Of a stretch of 64,000 bases of DNA, positions 43,115 through 55,801 are shown one piece after another. The position numbers and the translations under genes are program-made. Position 1 is the stretch's first letter; every line of letters begins with the position of its first letter. Under the pieces are notes generated by a model. The model saw nothing but the letters and a program-made list of their open reading frames with translations. It made no database searches and had not been told where the DNA came from. Source of the stretch: Gamsiella multidivaricata (Eukaryota; Mortierellomycota; Mortierellomycetes; Mortierellales; Mortierellaceae); contig NW_026251824.1 of NCBI RefSeq assembly GCF_025024155.1, positions 1-64,000 of the forward strand, in the 5' to 3' direction.

Positions 43115-44452
43115 ATGGATGAGATGCTTCCCAGTTCAGGAGAGGAATACTTGCGAATGGTGAGGTCGGTGGCGAGTGTTGGGATGCATCAACTTAGCAT
43201 TGTGTACCTGTCCACGCACTGACTGGACCCTTGTTGTTCTGCAACCTAGAGCGCAGGCACGGTCATGTCCCGCAGTCGTTGTAGCTCCAAAGGCACAAGA
43301 ATACCTCTCCGTCAAAAACACGTCGCTAAAGTACAGGACTGACTGGAATTCATGTCACCCAGCGCCAAAGGGTTGTGCTCCAACAGCCGAGTGGAGGGAA
43401 TGCTTCATGGACGAGTTTATGACCGCCCGTGCCAACTTCAAGGAGTACTCGCAGCGCCAGGGACGCCCAGAAAAACGGCGGAGGATACAGACCAGTTCAT
43501 CCGTTGAGGATCAGCAGGATGGACAATGCCGGATATCTACTCATGATGGCTCGAATGAAACATCTTCGACATTACTGTCAACCGTCAACCCTGCAACTAT
43601 TACACTTCCACAAATGTTCGACGAGCGAGGATGGCGCACACTTTTGTATGGATCGAATGTTGTATCGATGTCGGTACCAGGATCCACTGCGGCATCAACA
43701 ACTACCACACTATTGACATCTACTCAAGAGTCTGAAGCAATACAGGCAACGGAGTCATCCACACTACGGAGCCCAGGACAGGGGATGATGCCCCAGCCTC
43801 GGTTTCTTATGCGTCTCAATCAAGGCCACTTGATCCAGTTACTGAAGTATCATCTACGCTGGCTTGCAGAGGACGATGTCTCCGAGCAGGAAGTAAGTCT
43901 TTGCGATCCTGGTTGAACAACGCGCGTCTTTGTCCTTTGGATTTCAGGTTTTTAATAAGCGGACTAAACGTGTTTATATTGCTGCCTCGCGGATTTCTAG
44001 GGACGGTGGATGTACGCATTATTCCTGAAACTCGATCCACTCGTGGAATCCGACCAGACATCCATTCTCAGGAGTCTGGCCAAGAAATGTGCACGTATCC
44101 GATCACATCTCAACGTAAGCACAACGTTTCCCCAATTGCCAGTTTTATGCTGTACCATGTTTGCTCTTCCTTCCTCTTTTATGGTGGATGGACCCAACAG
44201 GCGAAACATGGAAGGAGATAGAAACAAATCGTACGAAAATATCTTTTGCTCGAACAACCGATAAAGATCAATGATGTCCTCTCCTCGTTCTGTACGTTAA
44301 CAAACATCTTCGGCTTTAATTAATACATTTTCACCCGGATTCTATTTTTGATATCTGTTCATTTTTAGAGCGACTCAGGGAGCAAGCTTGCAACCATCAA
44401 CATGGTCATCACGATCGTAGCTCGGCTATTTGGCCAGAGTGACCTTGAGTGA
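43115..44452 (+). CDS. GEMIN2/SIP1-like SMN-complex protein
   Basis: Central factor in Sm-ring assembly on snRNAs. Exons 43115-43164, 43250-43892, 44001-44114 and 44369-44452 give 296 residues. Exon 1 ends EEYLRMV and joins RAQARSCPAVVVA, which aligns without gaps to YLRRVQIEAAQCPDVVVA of human GEMIN2. Then come EWRECFMDEFMTARANFKEY, FDERGWRTLLYG, LLKYHLRWLAEDDVSEQE, GRWMYALFLKLDPLVES, SILRSLAKKCARIRSHLN and, in the last exon, ATINMVITIVARLFGQSDLE, all in GEMIN2 order. The last intron is 255 nt; joining 44114 directly to 44369 reproduces the human spacing, so the open stretch at 44202-44290 is not used. A Ser/Thr-rich insert occupies about residues 125-190. Confidence 0.88.
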
Positions 44453-46396
44453 ATCTCCTTCAATTAATAAAAAAGGGACATGCCACATGTTACATGCAAC
44501 ACGCAACATGCATACAACATGTACAGTGAAGCGAGATCCAATTGTAAATCTGAATGGATTTGTCTTGGGCGGCAACTGCATTATGCTGCACACTGTACAC
44601 GTATTTCTTTGTCTACCATTTCCATGGTGCTCGTGGTTAGTCGTAGTCGTAGTCGTAGTCGTAGTCGTAGTCGATAATGATAGCACGCATGTGTTATGAA
44701 GTCAGAGCTCAAGAAATGACGATGACACTGCAGCTCAGGGCCTGGACAGGATGCCTTATTTTCATTTAATGAGCCGCAGGGGATTACGTGTATCTCAGGA
44801 GGGAGGGCAAGAATGAAAGGAGGGGGGAGGGGGACTGAGAATCGCCCTTGTTCCCCCTCCCCTTCTCCGTGGCACAGGGGGTGGGTGCTCGGACGCAACG
44901 ATTGGATGGTCTAGGCGGTTCCCCCTTCGTGCTTCTTGGGAGAATGTGCTCTCATGGCACTCATTCGCGGGGTAGAGAGACAGGAACAAGGTCATGCATG
45001 CACGCGCTCTGCGGCAAAGGCAGTGTATTACAACCAGGGGGGAGCATTGAGGATGGGCAACCGGATTGGATTTGGACAAAGCTCGTCATCTCCGCTGGGA
45101 ATCCATGCACACGTGTCCATCGTTTACATTTCTCATTTCTCCCCTATGAATAGCCAACCTGCCGCCACGAGAGAAGGCCTACTTTTGTACTGTAGGCAAC
45201 AAACAAGTATCTGCTGTACATGTACTTGTAAACAAGCAAAGTTCCCAGGCCACGTTTGTGTTCAAGGGTTCCACGCTTTATGCTTATTATACATGTTCAT
45301 TCATTCCATTTCCATCGGTTGTTTGGGTGCTGTTTCCAGTTGGCTGTTCTTGGACCGAAGCTTGTTTTTCCCATCACCCTCCTTCGACAAAAGTCGACTT
45401 GAAGGAAGCCGTTTCCCGTCCTCGCTTCCTCGTACCGGCTGAAAAGAGCGAGAAGAGAGAAAGGGAAATAAAAAATAAAAAATGACGGGATCTGGGACAC
45501 GATCCAGAGAGACTGCGAGATCTGGAACACGGCCACTGCCAGGCACCGATGCGGGACGAATGAGCCTCCCTCGTATTCTCTCGCTCTCTCCCCTCCGTGC
45601 TGAAGGAGGGGGGGGGGAGAAAGGGGAAGGAGGGCAGGATACTGGCATACTGGCATATGGATGCCCCCACCCACTCTTTTTTCATTCTTTCCCGCCCTTC
45701 TTTTTTTGAATATTCCCATATCACATCATTGTCTGTCTCTTCATACACGTCCACAGCAAACAGCATTACAGCCTTTGTCCTCTTCTTTTCATCCGATCCT
45801 CCATTCCATCCATCAGCCCATCCCTCCTTCCTCCCCTTCTTCTCCTCCTCCTCCTCTCACCCTCTTCGCCACCCTCTGCTCGCCACTCGCTCACTCGCCC
45901 AATTGTCACCGCCTTTTCATATCCCTCCCCGGACTCGGCTTTCACACCTCCCCCTGGCACCCTCTCCACAGCCACCACCACCGCCGCTACCATCAACCAC
46001 CACCTCCTAGCAAACAAAGAACCTTCCTTTCCTTTGCTTCTATTCCTCCCGCCCTTTTCATTTCATCCTTTGCATCCCACTGTTGTGCCCCGACCATCCA
46101 CATCTGTCCAGCCTTGTCGATTAACTATCCTTTTCAATCCTATCCCTTATCTTGCTCATCGACATCGCGTGGTCAACAAACTGGAGTTGCTGGGGTCGTC
46201 CGATAAAGAGAGTGTGTGTGAATGAACAAAGAGCGAGAGTGAGTTCGTACAGTTGTCTTCATGAAGTAAAGGGACGAAACAAAGGAACCAGGACGGCTGA
46301 GCTACGGACACATAACCCCCTCGCCCTTCTTCCCCCTCTCTCCCTCTGTCTTCCTTTATCCATATTACCAACAACCAACAACCATTCATCCTAGCC
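44453..46396. other. Intergenic region and long pyrimidine-rich leader
   Basis: No gene recognised. It holds a stretch of ACATG/CAAC-like words (44479-44525), a TCGTAG hexamer repeat (44638-44673), a G10 run near 45609-45618, and from about 45680 to 46390 a C/T-rich plus strand that probably is the leader or core promoter of the gene at 46397. Confidence 0.4.
44638..44673 (+). repeat. TCGTAG hexanucleotide tandem repeat
   Basis: About six perfect units, read as alternating TCG/TAG triplets. Non-coding. Confidence 0.85.
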
Positions 46397-49300
46397 ATGG
46401 AGACATTGGCGCCACGGAACCCGCGGACGCGACACAACAGCAGGCCGACCCCTCCAGAGCTCCATCTGCTCGGCACACCAAAGTCGCTGCCATCTCAGGT
46501 CTCCAGCACCACTTCGCTCTCGAGTATAAATAGTCTACCCTCTCAACATCAGCATCAGCAACAGCAGCAGCATGGACAGGCGCATCCAAGACAGCAGCTA
46601 CCCTCTCATAACCATGATCTTCAAAGTAGGGGCAACACCGCTGGAAGTTCAACCCAGCTTCAGACCTACGGCGCCCATTATCCCTCCTATCGACCCTACA
46701 CCCCCACCACCCCCACCACTCCAACGGCTCTGCACGCCTTGACGATGTCAATGCCTGCGACTCCAACACTGGCCGCCATGGGATCTGGTTTCCCTGTGTC
46801 GCCTCGAATGGACCACTCACCCGCCTTTAGCAGTACCAGCACCAGCAACAGTAGCGGTCAGTCCAAAACCGTAGTGGCACCTAGTACAGCCGGAGGGCTA
46901 CATCCATACACAAAAGCACAACGTGCTTCCAGTACACGGCGGGTGCCCAGCAGCGAGTCTTCACTGTACGATCCTTATCGATCGCGTCAACCAGGTGTTT
47001 CTGCGAATAGAGTTAAAAATGGTAAGAAAAACCCCAATGATTGATCAAGAACCGGAGACTCCGGGGAAGGGAGGGGGAGAGCTTAGATCTGAAATTCATG
47101 GGTGGCACTATGGAATCGGGGGTGGGGGAGGCATGTTCATTTCGAAGGACCATGCATGGTTAATATGTCCGAGATGGTTGAATTTGGTTAATTGTTTTCC
47201 CCCTTCAACATTTCGCCTCTAATGTATCGTGGCGACTCAATCGAGCGCGCGACATCTGGCAAAAAATATCATCGCCTCTCTCTATCAACACATACACATC
47301 TCGTTTTTTTTCTTTCATATCAACAACAAAAGGTTGGATAAAGGACGCGATAAAGCAATTAGATTGGGCAAACAAACAAACAGGTGGCACAAAAAAAAAA
47401 GAAAAAAAATCCCTCCCCCATCATGATTTCTCTCTTCGCAACTCTCCAGTGCGACTTTTGAGTTCATGTTGCGTGAGAAATGCGAGGAGGGGAAGAAGAA
47501 AATGCAATCGGCCGTGGCCTCGATCGAGCATAAGGGCATTCTGTCGTACACGTTACTGTAAATGTATACTACAACAGGGGAGGAAGAACAGGCGCGGGCA
47601 TAGATATAAAAAAAAAGCGCGACTAGAGAGACAGAGAAGGAGCCTTCTGCGTATTGTGTCGCCGCTGTTGGGTCCTTAAGCGAAAGGGGGCGGCTTGGTT
47701 TACAATAAGAACTGCTGAAGAAGAAGAAAAAAAAGGCGTACAAGTGCACTCATGTCTGCCCGGGTAGCAGAATGTTGTCTCGCTGCATCTGTCTGCTATT
47801 GCCCATCTCTCTGTCGTGCGACCTATTTACTTCCCATCACACCCAAGCATTCATATCTCTTAGTCTCCCATTGAAGAACATGGGCTCATGTAAGCCATTG
47901 TTGTAGCAATGTGAGGTGCTGGGGAAAAGGGAGAAACAGCGAGAATTAGGAGATATGGACACCACACTGTAGTTCGTGATTCAATTGAGAGCATTTGAGG
48001 GAGAAGCAGTAAGAAGGAAGACTGCTGATGAGAGCACCAGCGATTACTATGGATCCCATAGGAGTGAAGAACTAGAAGCTGCGACATTTTTTTTCCTCGT
48101 CCATTTTACGGGTCCCAGCTGAACTTGGCAGCTTCTCCATCAAAGGGGGGACACCCTATATTCACTTCTGGTTCCCTGACACTGTGCGCTGTTTATAGAC
48201 TACCAAGCCCAATCCCCCCATACGACGACGCTCCCTCAGCAACCGCTGCCGTACTACAGCGGCCATGGGTCTTCTGAGGATGTGCACGATATCCCTCCTC
48301 ATCTGGCAGACGACCCGGCATTTCCACTGGCCCCGCCTTCAATTGCACACAGGGAGGATCACTACCGCCAATCTCCAACGCTGACTGCAAGCCAGACCCT
48401 TGCAGCAAGTTACAGCGCACGACCTGAATCGCCCTTCCAGGCGTACTTGCCATATCAACCCTACAGCAATCAGCAGGCGCTGCCATCGCCATCCATCATT
48501 GACGCATACCGGTCTAGTTCGAGTTATTCCTCGCCAGGACTGGGGCCTCTCCACACTGGCCATGCTTATGAGGAACGGACTGAGCAAAAGGCAGATCCAT
48601 ACCGGTCTGCGTTCTCGCAATCGGCTCACAACCAGACCAACAGTCAGTGGTCAGGAAATGGGTCACCCAACCCCAACGATGATTTTTCATCCTCGTTTGA
48701 ATCCCGGTTTTCGGGCTTGACTAACCAGCAGCATCAGCATAACAGTGGTAATAATAACACCACACGATACCCGATGAGAGACCTGGCTGGCCAGGAATCG
48801 AGTCAAGCGCTGTCGAACTCATTCTACGAACCGGGCAACCCTCCAAAACGAGCTCCAACGGTCTCAAGCGAAACTGCAGCATCATGTGTGGCACCAACAC
48901 TATCAGAGAAGGACAAGGACAAGGACACCTTGACGACCCTTGGCAACAAGGCGCAGATCAATTCTCTGCAACAATCGTATACATCTCAACCCTCAAAGAC
49001 GGAATTTTCAGGAACTAAGAAGCCCAGGACAGAAGAGGAAGAGGAGGACGAAGTGATCTTGCAGAAATTGGGCGTGATCAGTACCGACAGTGGTGCCTCT
49101 CGAAGCGGAGGCACTCGTAGCGGAACCACCTATGGCAGCGGGCGGTCGCGCAGAAAGGGACAGTGGACAGACGAGTCTGAGGAGGAAAGCCAGGACCGGT
49201 CTCGAAGAAGACGAAGGGTCGGCCCTGGAGAGATGGAGAGTCAAAGGAGAAGGAGAATGAGGGGTCGCAGAGAAGATGACAGACAGAGGCGATGCTGCTG

Positions 49301-50125
49301 CTGCATTACGCGAACGTGCGCGTGCATTGCGTTCGGACTCCTGGTCTGCCTGGCAGTGACGCTGTACTTCCTGATCCCGCGGACGCCTGCGTTCATGTTC
49401 GAGTCGGTCTCTGCTACCGGTCCGCCTGTAGTGACCAGGGACCGGATCCGGGAGCCGTTTGCGATCCAGCTCATGGTTGACAGCAAGAGCAACTACCTCC
49501 CTCTCCGACTCAGTGTTATCGACATCATTGTAAGTTTCTTAGAACACACGCTTTCCCTGTTCAGTATTATTTGGATGAATGCCGTGTTTCAACATACTAA
49601 TTGTTAAAACGCTCTCCTTCTTTACAATAGGTACAGCTTAAGCTCAACCAGACAAAGATCGCCGACAACAACAACCTCCCCTCGTCTTCCGTGATCCAGC
49701 CCCGCACCGCCCAGGTCATTTCCATACCCATGAACCTCGACTACAAATCTCTCCGTATAGACCTAAGCTCGGATGCAGTCCTTCAGAAACTGTTTGAGGT
49801 CTGCACACCTATTGATCCAAACACTGACACTGTCATCCCAGGGATCAACCTCGTCATTAGTGGCAACATGCATGTATGGGGCCTGTCTTGGGTTTGGAAA
49901 CCATCCTTCAGCTTAAACGTCGACAATGTGCCCTGTCCGGTCAATGCCAGGGCCCCTGCCTCGGAGACTCCGTCGGCTTCATCCGTGCTCCCAGTTCCAT
50001 CGGCCACGGTCATCATGGCCAGCCTCACTGGTAACTCAGAGGATCCCATGGCGATCACTGCAGTCGACGAGCACGATCAAACTCTGTCGCCTGTGGCGAT
50101 CGCAACAGCGACAGCTCATGGCTAG
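46397..50125 (+). CDS. Membrane-anchored protein with LEA-2-like C-terminal domain
   Basis: Exons 46397-47021, 48199-49529 and 49631-50125 give 816 residues with consistent phases. Residues 1-560 are disordered (Ser, Pro, Gln, Asn; QHQHQQQQQH; repeated TPTTPTTPT), ending in a basic stretch (SRRRRRVGP; QRRRRMRGRR) and a Cys cluster (RRCCCCITRTCAC). One membrane helix follows at about 580-602 (IAFGLLVCLAVTLYFLIP). The remainder (PFAIQLMVDSKSNYLPLRLS, VQLKLNQTKIADNN, VISIPMNLDYKS, LVISGNMHVWGLSWVWKP) has the alternating pattern of LEA-2/fungal vacuolar-type beta-sandwich domains. The juxtamembrane cysteines could be palmitoylated. Topology is probably disordered cytosol, helix, extracytosolic LEA-like domain. 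Function unknown. Intron 1 (47022-48198) is 1,177 nt. Confidence 0.75.
47022..48198 (+). other. Unusually long intron (1,177 nt)
   Basis: Bounded by GTAAGA and TTTATAG and joining compatible phases (AAT G | AC TAC). No further exon of the host protein and no nested gene was recognised inside. A CTGATGA-like box at about 48024-48030 and a CTGA at 48120-48123 are not backed by a terminal stem. Confidence 0.55.
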
Positions 50126-50909
50126 TCGCCGTCATCATTTTTGATGCTTTCTCTTATCTTTTTCTCCCCCTCCTCCTTTTCCTCTGTTCTTTCTTCGCTC
50201 TCATCTTTCCCGGTTATTTTTTCTCTGTTTTTGCTCGTAGCATACTTAGACGCTTTTTTCTTTCTTTCTCTCTCTCCCTCATCACATTTCATCTTATGCT
50301 GACCCGCTCTAGCCTGTTACTTCCTCATCCAGTGTACATATTTCTCATAAAAGGAAGAAGGCTTCTTAGATTCTTATAAGATAAAGCCATGTACATGTGT
50401 CTTCATATAACAGCTTTTGAGGAAATGAAATGGTTATGGTAAAAGCATTATTGTTATCAGTTTTCAGTTTTGGAATTTTAGGGTGTCCACGGGTATTTTG
50501 TCAAAGAAGTTTAAGACACGAAGATCCGCTGTCGATAAGCGAGCAACCATATCCTTGGAGCTCGGCTGGAATAGTAATGCTGTTTTCCATTTATTTATTT
50601 ATTTTGGTCAAGGAGCACCAAGAACTTCAGATCAAATCGGTGGAATACGAGGTTATGGTGGCAGTGGCGGAGATAGTGGTAATCTGTGGTGCGTAGCAGC
50701 CATATTGACGCGATATGCTATTTGCTTGAGCGAAGTGGATGTCGACGATGAAGTTGATGAGAACAGCGGTTAAGTTGCCTGCTTTGGCGCGAACCTCTGA
50801 AATGTGGTGTAAACCTCTAAAGAATTTAATTTTTTGAATGAATGAATCATATTAAGTTATTCTAAAATATATTTATTGTCGTGGACTCGATCGATTACTT
50901 TGATTGCTG
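50126..50909. other. Convergent 3' intergenic region
   Basis: C/T-rich 3' flank, then AT-rich sequence with ATAAAG/AATAAT words near 50380 and 50860. No gene recognised. Confidence 0.4.
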
Positions 50910-50925
50910 TTAGTGTTGCCGTGGT

Positions 50926-50956
<31 letters not shown>

Positions 50957-53063
50957 CACGGTAGTCATCCAGGTAACTGCGTCGATTGCCATGTGTACTA
51001 CCGGTATGGCTTTCGCGTCGAGGCGTACGCAACCTCACCACGACCTGATCAACCTCCTCCTGCTCACTCTTGGTCCTATCTGCCACGTCACTCGACGACT
51101 CCTGCCCTGGTTCCACAACTACTGGTGCAGGCGAAGGTGACCTTGAGATACCGCTACCCTTGTTACTCTGGGTTCCCTCAAATACTGCAGCACCGTTGCG
51201 TGTCGTCTTGCGCAAGAGCCCATTCTCCTCCTCGTCTCGACCACTCTTCAACTTGTCCTGCTCCTGCGTGATCAATTCCTGTTGCTGCTGTTGCGGTGGA
51301 TCCTGCGACACGGCGTCTGTATCCTTTTGCGCCCGGCTCTGTCCCAGGGGTGAAGGCCCTATGGACGACTCATGAGAATGGTCTGAATGCGATGAAGACT
51401 GGGATTCGGACCGACTGGACCGATTCGCGATCCTAGGCGAACTCTCTCCATCCTTCCAGAGGCGCACATGAGCACTCCCACTCTCTGGTATGATCACACT
51501 TGCACGTCGGCGATACCAGGCATTGCCCTCGTTAATGGATCCACCCGGAGAATAGCATTCGGCTGTTGGTGTTGGTGTCACAACGCTCCCGGCAATCGAT
51601 CGTCGGTCGGCCACGCCTGGACTGAACCCAGCTTGTCGCTCGACCCCGGGTCGTGTCGCGGGGGAACTAAGAAAGGAGGGGCCAAAGACGCCGTGCGGTG
51701 GCGAGTCAGATGAGGTGTTTGAGCTTGTACGCATGAGTGTGTAGCGGTGGTCGGCTGAGATCGAGGACTGGAAGTGCCGTAGAACGAGCTTCGGTTCCGA
51801 GAGGTCGTCGAGAGACCGGGGAGGTAGAGGTGGAGCACCGGTGGGGGACGAGGAGGAGAGTCCGTCAGGAGAAAACGAGTTAGGCTTGGTGTCGCTGTCT
51901 GAAGCTGATGCCGTAGGAAATGGGTAAGGGCCATCATCCTCTGCGAGCACGGCGCTGTCGTCGTTCGTCATGATCAGATTCAGACTAAGCTGACTATTAT
52001 TATGGGTCCGGAACGGATCCAGAAAGAGACTCGATTTGGATCCTGCCGAGGGCGGCGGCGACGCGAACGGGTTAAAGTCCATATGCTCGGTCCCAAGACT
52101 CGAAGGTGATATCGGGAACATGGGACTCGTCAGCTCCTGTGAGAAACCGGATCCCAGGAGCGCTGCATCGTTCGGATAGATCCCAATCTGCAAATTTACG
52201 CCCTGATGAGGATGCTCGTGGCTATACCTCGGCGTCGCTGCCCTCAATGGCGCAATCGGTGCCGAAGGCGTCCGTGTAATACTCGGTCGACGCGTAAAGA
52301 CCTGTGTGGCGTCCATAAACGAGTTGCGTGGGTTAACACCCCCTTCCCCGCGTGGTCCTGACGCACCCATCTGAAACGAGCCCGTGCCAGCATGGCCACC
52401 GCCACCAACCGCCATTCCGACGGCTCCAATTATGTTGCTTTGTTTCGGACTTTGCGTACAGTTAGCCAGGGTCGGAACAGAGGTCTTCCTAGGATTCTTG
52501 CCCTTCTCAAGTCTCGTACCCACACCGCCATCTTTCTCGTCGATCAACACCGTCTCTAAATCTGATATCCTGACCTCAGAACCGCGCTGCGACTCTAAAC
52601 CGATGCCGCCGCTTTCTGTACCGAATCCTCTTGCCTTCTCCCACTTGGCTCCTTCTCTCTCTCCCTCTGCTTCTGCTCCTGCTCCATCTCCTTCCAAAGC
52701 CCTTTTCTTCTTCTTCTCCGCCCTCTTGTTCTTGTGTGAGATGTAATGCGTCGCGAGCACGCCCAGCAAGAACAACACTCCAACGCAAACCCCCAGCGAA
52801 ATAAGAACCGTCTGGGTCGTCGAGTTGACCTCAATCTGCACATGCTTATCCCCGTTTCCCGTGGATGACCCTGTAGGCGTTGCTCTGAACAATGAAGATG
52901 AAGGTGGGTATTGCTGTTGCGGTGTTGGTGGGTCATACGATCCATCAATAAAAGTCGGCGGCGGGACATCGTCCTGAAAAATCGTCCCCGGAACAATGGA
53001 GCTGATGTCTGTTGGAACTGGGAATGAGCTCCCGTACTCTCGTTGACCGTCTAAAATGGACAT
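50910..53063 (-). CDS. Single-pass membrane protein, disordered, poly-Gln tail; function unknown
   Basis: A single open frame of 717 codons starting MSILDGQREYGSSFPVPTD. A short Pro/Gln-rich N-terminal region (about 1-80, no clear signal peptide) precedes one strong membrane helix (about 87-108, TVLISLGVCVGVLFLLGVLA) and a basic stop-transfer KNKRAEKKKKR, so the long C-terminal part should be cytosolic. That part is Ser/Pro-rich with phosphorylatable clusters and ends in a run of about ten Gln. The plan (small outer part, one helix, long disordered tail) recalls fungal wall-stress or Mid2-like sensors, but there is no WSC or other outer domain, so that comparison is only structural. I do not recognise the family. 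Confidence 0.75.
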
Positions 53064-55751
53064 CGTTTTCTTTTTTCTTTTTGTCTTTTTAGACTATACA
53101 TGAATGGGTGTGAGTTTCTGGAATCTTTGAAAATTGCTTAGGCAGACAGAGAAAAAAGAACCTTTCCCGTCTCTGTCTCTCTCTCTTCGCGCGTTCGCTC
53201 ATGATCAGAAATACATACACTGTCGGTTTCTGTATGCCCAGTCTTATGTCTCTTCCCAATGAAAAAAGGTCGTTTGATGAAGTAAGATGATGTGTGTGGA
53301 CCAAACGATAAAGCAAAAGTATTAAAAAAGAAAAAAAGATAGAGAAAGTGATACTACGGTGGTGTAGTACCTGATGTTGTGGAAGGAAACGGGATAAGCT
53401 TCAAGGGCGTAGCCTTTACAATATACGATACTCCGAAAGCAAGTGAACACGGCAAAGGAATATAAAACGGAGGTGTGTCGCCATGCACGGTATTAGGGTC
53501 TGGAGGCCATTAAGAAACACTCATACTCAACGACCTGCAAAATCCATACCCAATCTATCCGGTCACAGGCCCCAGGTCAAAGACAAAAAATGAGTCCTTT
53601 GAGCTTGCAGGAAAAGATGGCCACCATAATTGGGAGGAGACAAATCAGGACAAAAAGATAAAGGAAGGGGTCGCCCTTGAATTGGTTATCGGCAAGCGTA
53701 TACATGAGGAGTACAGCAAGACTGCGACTGTAAGTTATGTTTGGAGGCACGGCCTTGCCCTGCAATGAATTGCAAACCCATAAAGGCCATCAACAACGCG
53801 CACATGGAGATAGCAGGAGGGAGAGGATAATGCTGAAGGGGGAGGGGGAGAGTGCAGTTAAGAGATCTGCAGGTGGACTTGATAAGGCATAACTATCTTG
53901 AGAGTGACCTATGCACTACAGGCATGTATAGAGCAACGGCTTTTTCTGGGCACTTTGGCTCTTGAGAACCAAGCTGATCCATGCTACCCAATGCATGCAT
54001 GTGTGCCATTGTGTCAGTGGGGAGTGGGTCTGATAGATCGTTGTGCTAGATGTGTAGATGTATCATGTTGATGATGGGCGTATACCGCAGACTGGATGGT
54101 TGTAAAACGATAGTTCAGGGCGGCAATAAACGGTCCAACCACGTTGTATGGAATAAGCACAACAAACGCGTGAGCTTGTGGCACGCACGGACCAACGCCA
54201 GAATGGTCGTCTGTTCGCCCGCACAAATAAACTTAGATATAACCCCCAGGCTCTTTCACATCACACCCATAGGGTAAACAACAACTCTGGGAAACACACA
54301 CATGTACACAGAGAATAGAAAGACGCACAAGCCAACTGTAGTTCTCTGAATAAAACCTTAGTTGTGTCATGTCGCCCAGAGAGACGGTAACGAATGACAT
54401 TCATGTGTCCTTGTCCACCTGAACGAATTCTAAATCCCTTGTCGATCCCTGTCCATTCCTGCGCTGATGCAGGGTCCCCTATTTTCTCCATCATCACCTA
54501 TAAGCACACAGCGAGGGTGAGAAGCGTCTTTCGTTGGAATGCACAGGGATCATTCAAGACAAAAGGCGAGCTAGATCCTCAGCTTCTTGCGTTGCAGATC
54601 AAATTTTGCGGTTTGGCTCAATATGTCGCTGGTACTCGCACAACTGTAGGTGGCACGTTTAGCCAGGGTCCACCATCCTGCGCATTTGTGATCCTAGCCA
54701 AGACACCCGCACTCACGCGCGCGCGTTCTCTACCTCGACACCATATCGGCGTCGAGCTAGCAGGAAATGGAAAGCTGGGGAAAATGTGGGGTCAGCAAAT
54801 GCTGTCATCGCCAATGGTTTTTCTTTCTCTGTGCGTGTAAATGTCACCTCCCTTACCCCCTTTCATTTTTTTCTCTTGGCTTCCCTCCTGCCTTCCCGTC
54901 ATCCCTCGCTCTACAACACAGAAGTATATCGCTCCCGTTGAGGAACCCCCCCCTTTATTCCATCGTCTCCCCCTTGTTTCCAACTTTTACTTCTTGACTA
55001 ATGTGACGAAGTCCCGCATTTGGCATCCGGAGGCAAAGATTAGTAAAGATAGCGAGCAAGTGCGCAATTTGCTGTCCACACCACGCAGTGGATATTTTTT
55101 CTTCCTTCTTACGGCTAACTGCTGCTGCGGCTGCCTGAACTAATGCAATTTGTGAACGTCCGCCCATGCACATTACGATGCTTCTGCTTCTGCAGACGTA
55201 AACGGGTTGCAAGCTGTGTATTGCTGCCAAGAAACACAAGGGAAAGCGACGCTGCCTTGGGCCAGAAAAGACATCAGTTCTTGTTTGATATACGGAAAAG
55301 TGAATGACAATTATAGCACTCTACTGAATAGTGAGATAACAGGGGAATTTGCGCAGGCACCTTTTTGCTGTTGTTTGATGCGTCTTGGGCATCCTAGGTC
55401 CTTGATAATTCTTTCGTATCCTTACAAAACACTCGAAACCACCTCCATCCGTCTAATCCTTCCTTCCATCTTTCCCTCTCTTGCCATCTGCTCTCTCTTC
55501 TCATCTTTCTCTCTCTTCTCTTTCCTTCTCTCTTTCTCTCTCCCTCTCTCTCTTCACACACCCCAACCCATTCCCTTGCTTCTGTCTCTCTGTATGCATC
55601 TGTGTCTCGGACTATTTGCTCCATTTTATCCCTTTCTCTCTCTCTTATTCTTCTTTCCCTACCTGTAAGTCATCTCATCAATAGAGTTTCTCCTTCATGC
55701 CTCAATGCTCTCCCCCCCCTTCCTGTCTCCCTCCCCTCCCTTTCTCTTACA

Positions 55752-55792
<41 letters not shown>

Positions 55793-55801
55793 TTCTCTCT
55801 C
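55752..55801 (+). repeat. CT dinucleotide microsatellite
   Basis: CT units with two CTTT interruptions, inside a longer pyrimidine-rich stretch. Confidence 0.9.

Noticed and set aside
44202..44300. Open stretch as an extra GEMIN2 exon
   Set aside because: Every phase-compatible reading hits a stop, and joining 44114 directly to 44369 reproduces the residue spacing of human GEMIN2.
48019..48125. Possible C/D-box snoRNA in the long intron
   Set aside because: A TGATGA-like C box and a CTGA D box are about 98 nt apart, but flanking sequences do not form a terminal stem and no convincing rRNA guide was visible.
54394..54840. 149-codon plus-strand frame in the large gap
   Set aside because: Composition looks non-coding, contains no recognisable domain, and lies in sequence with open frames on both strands.
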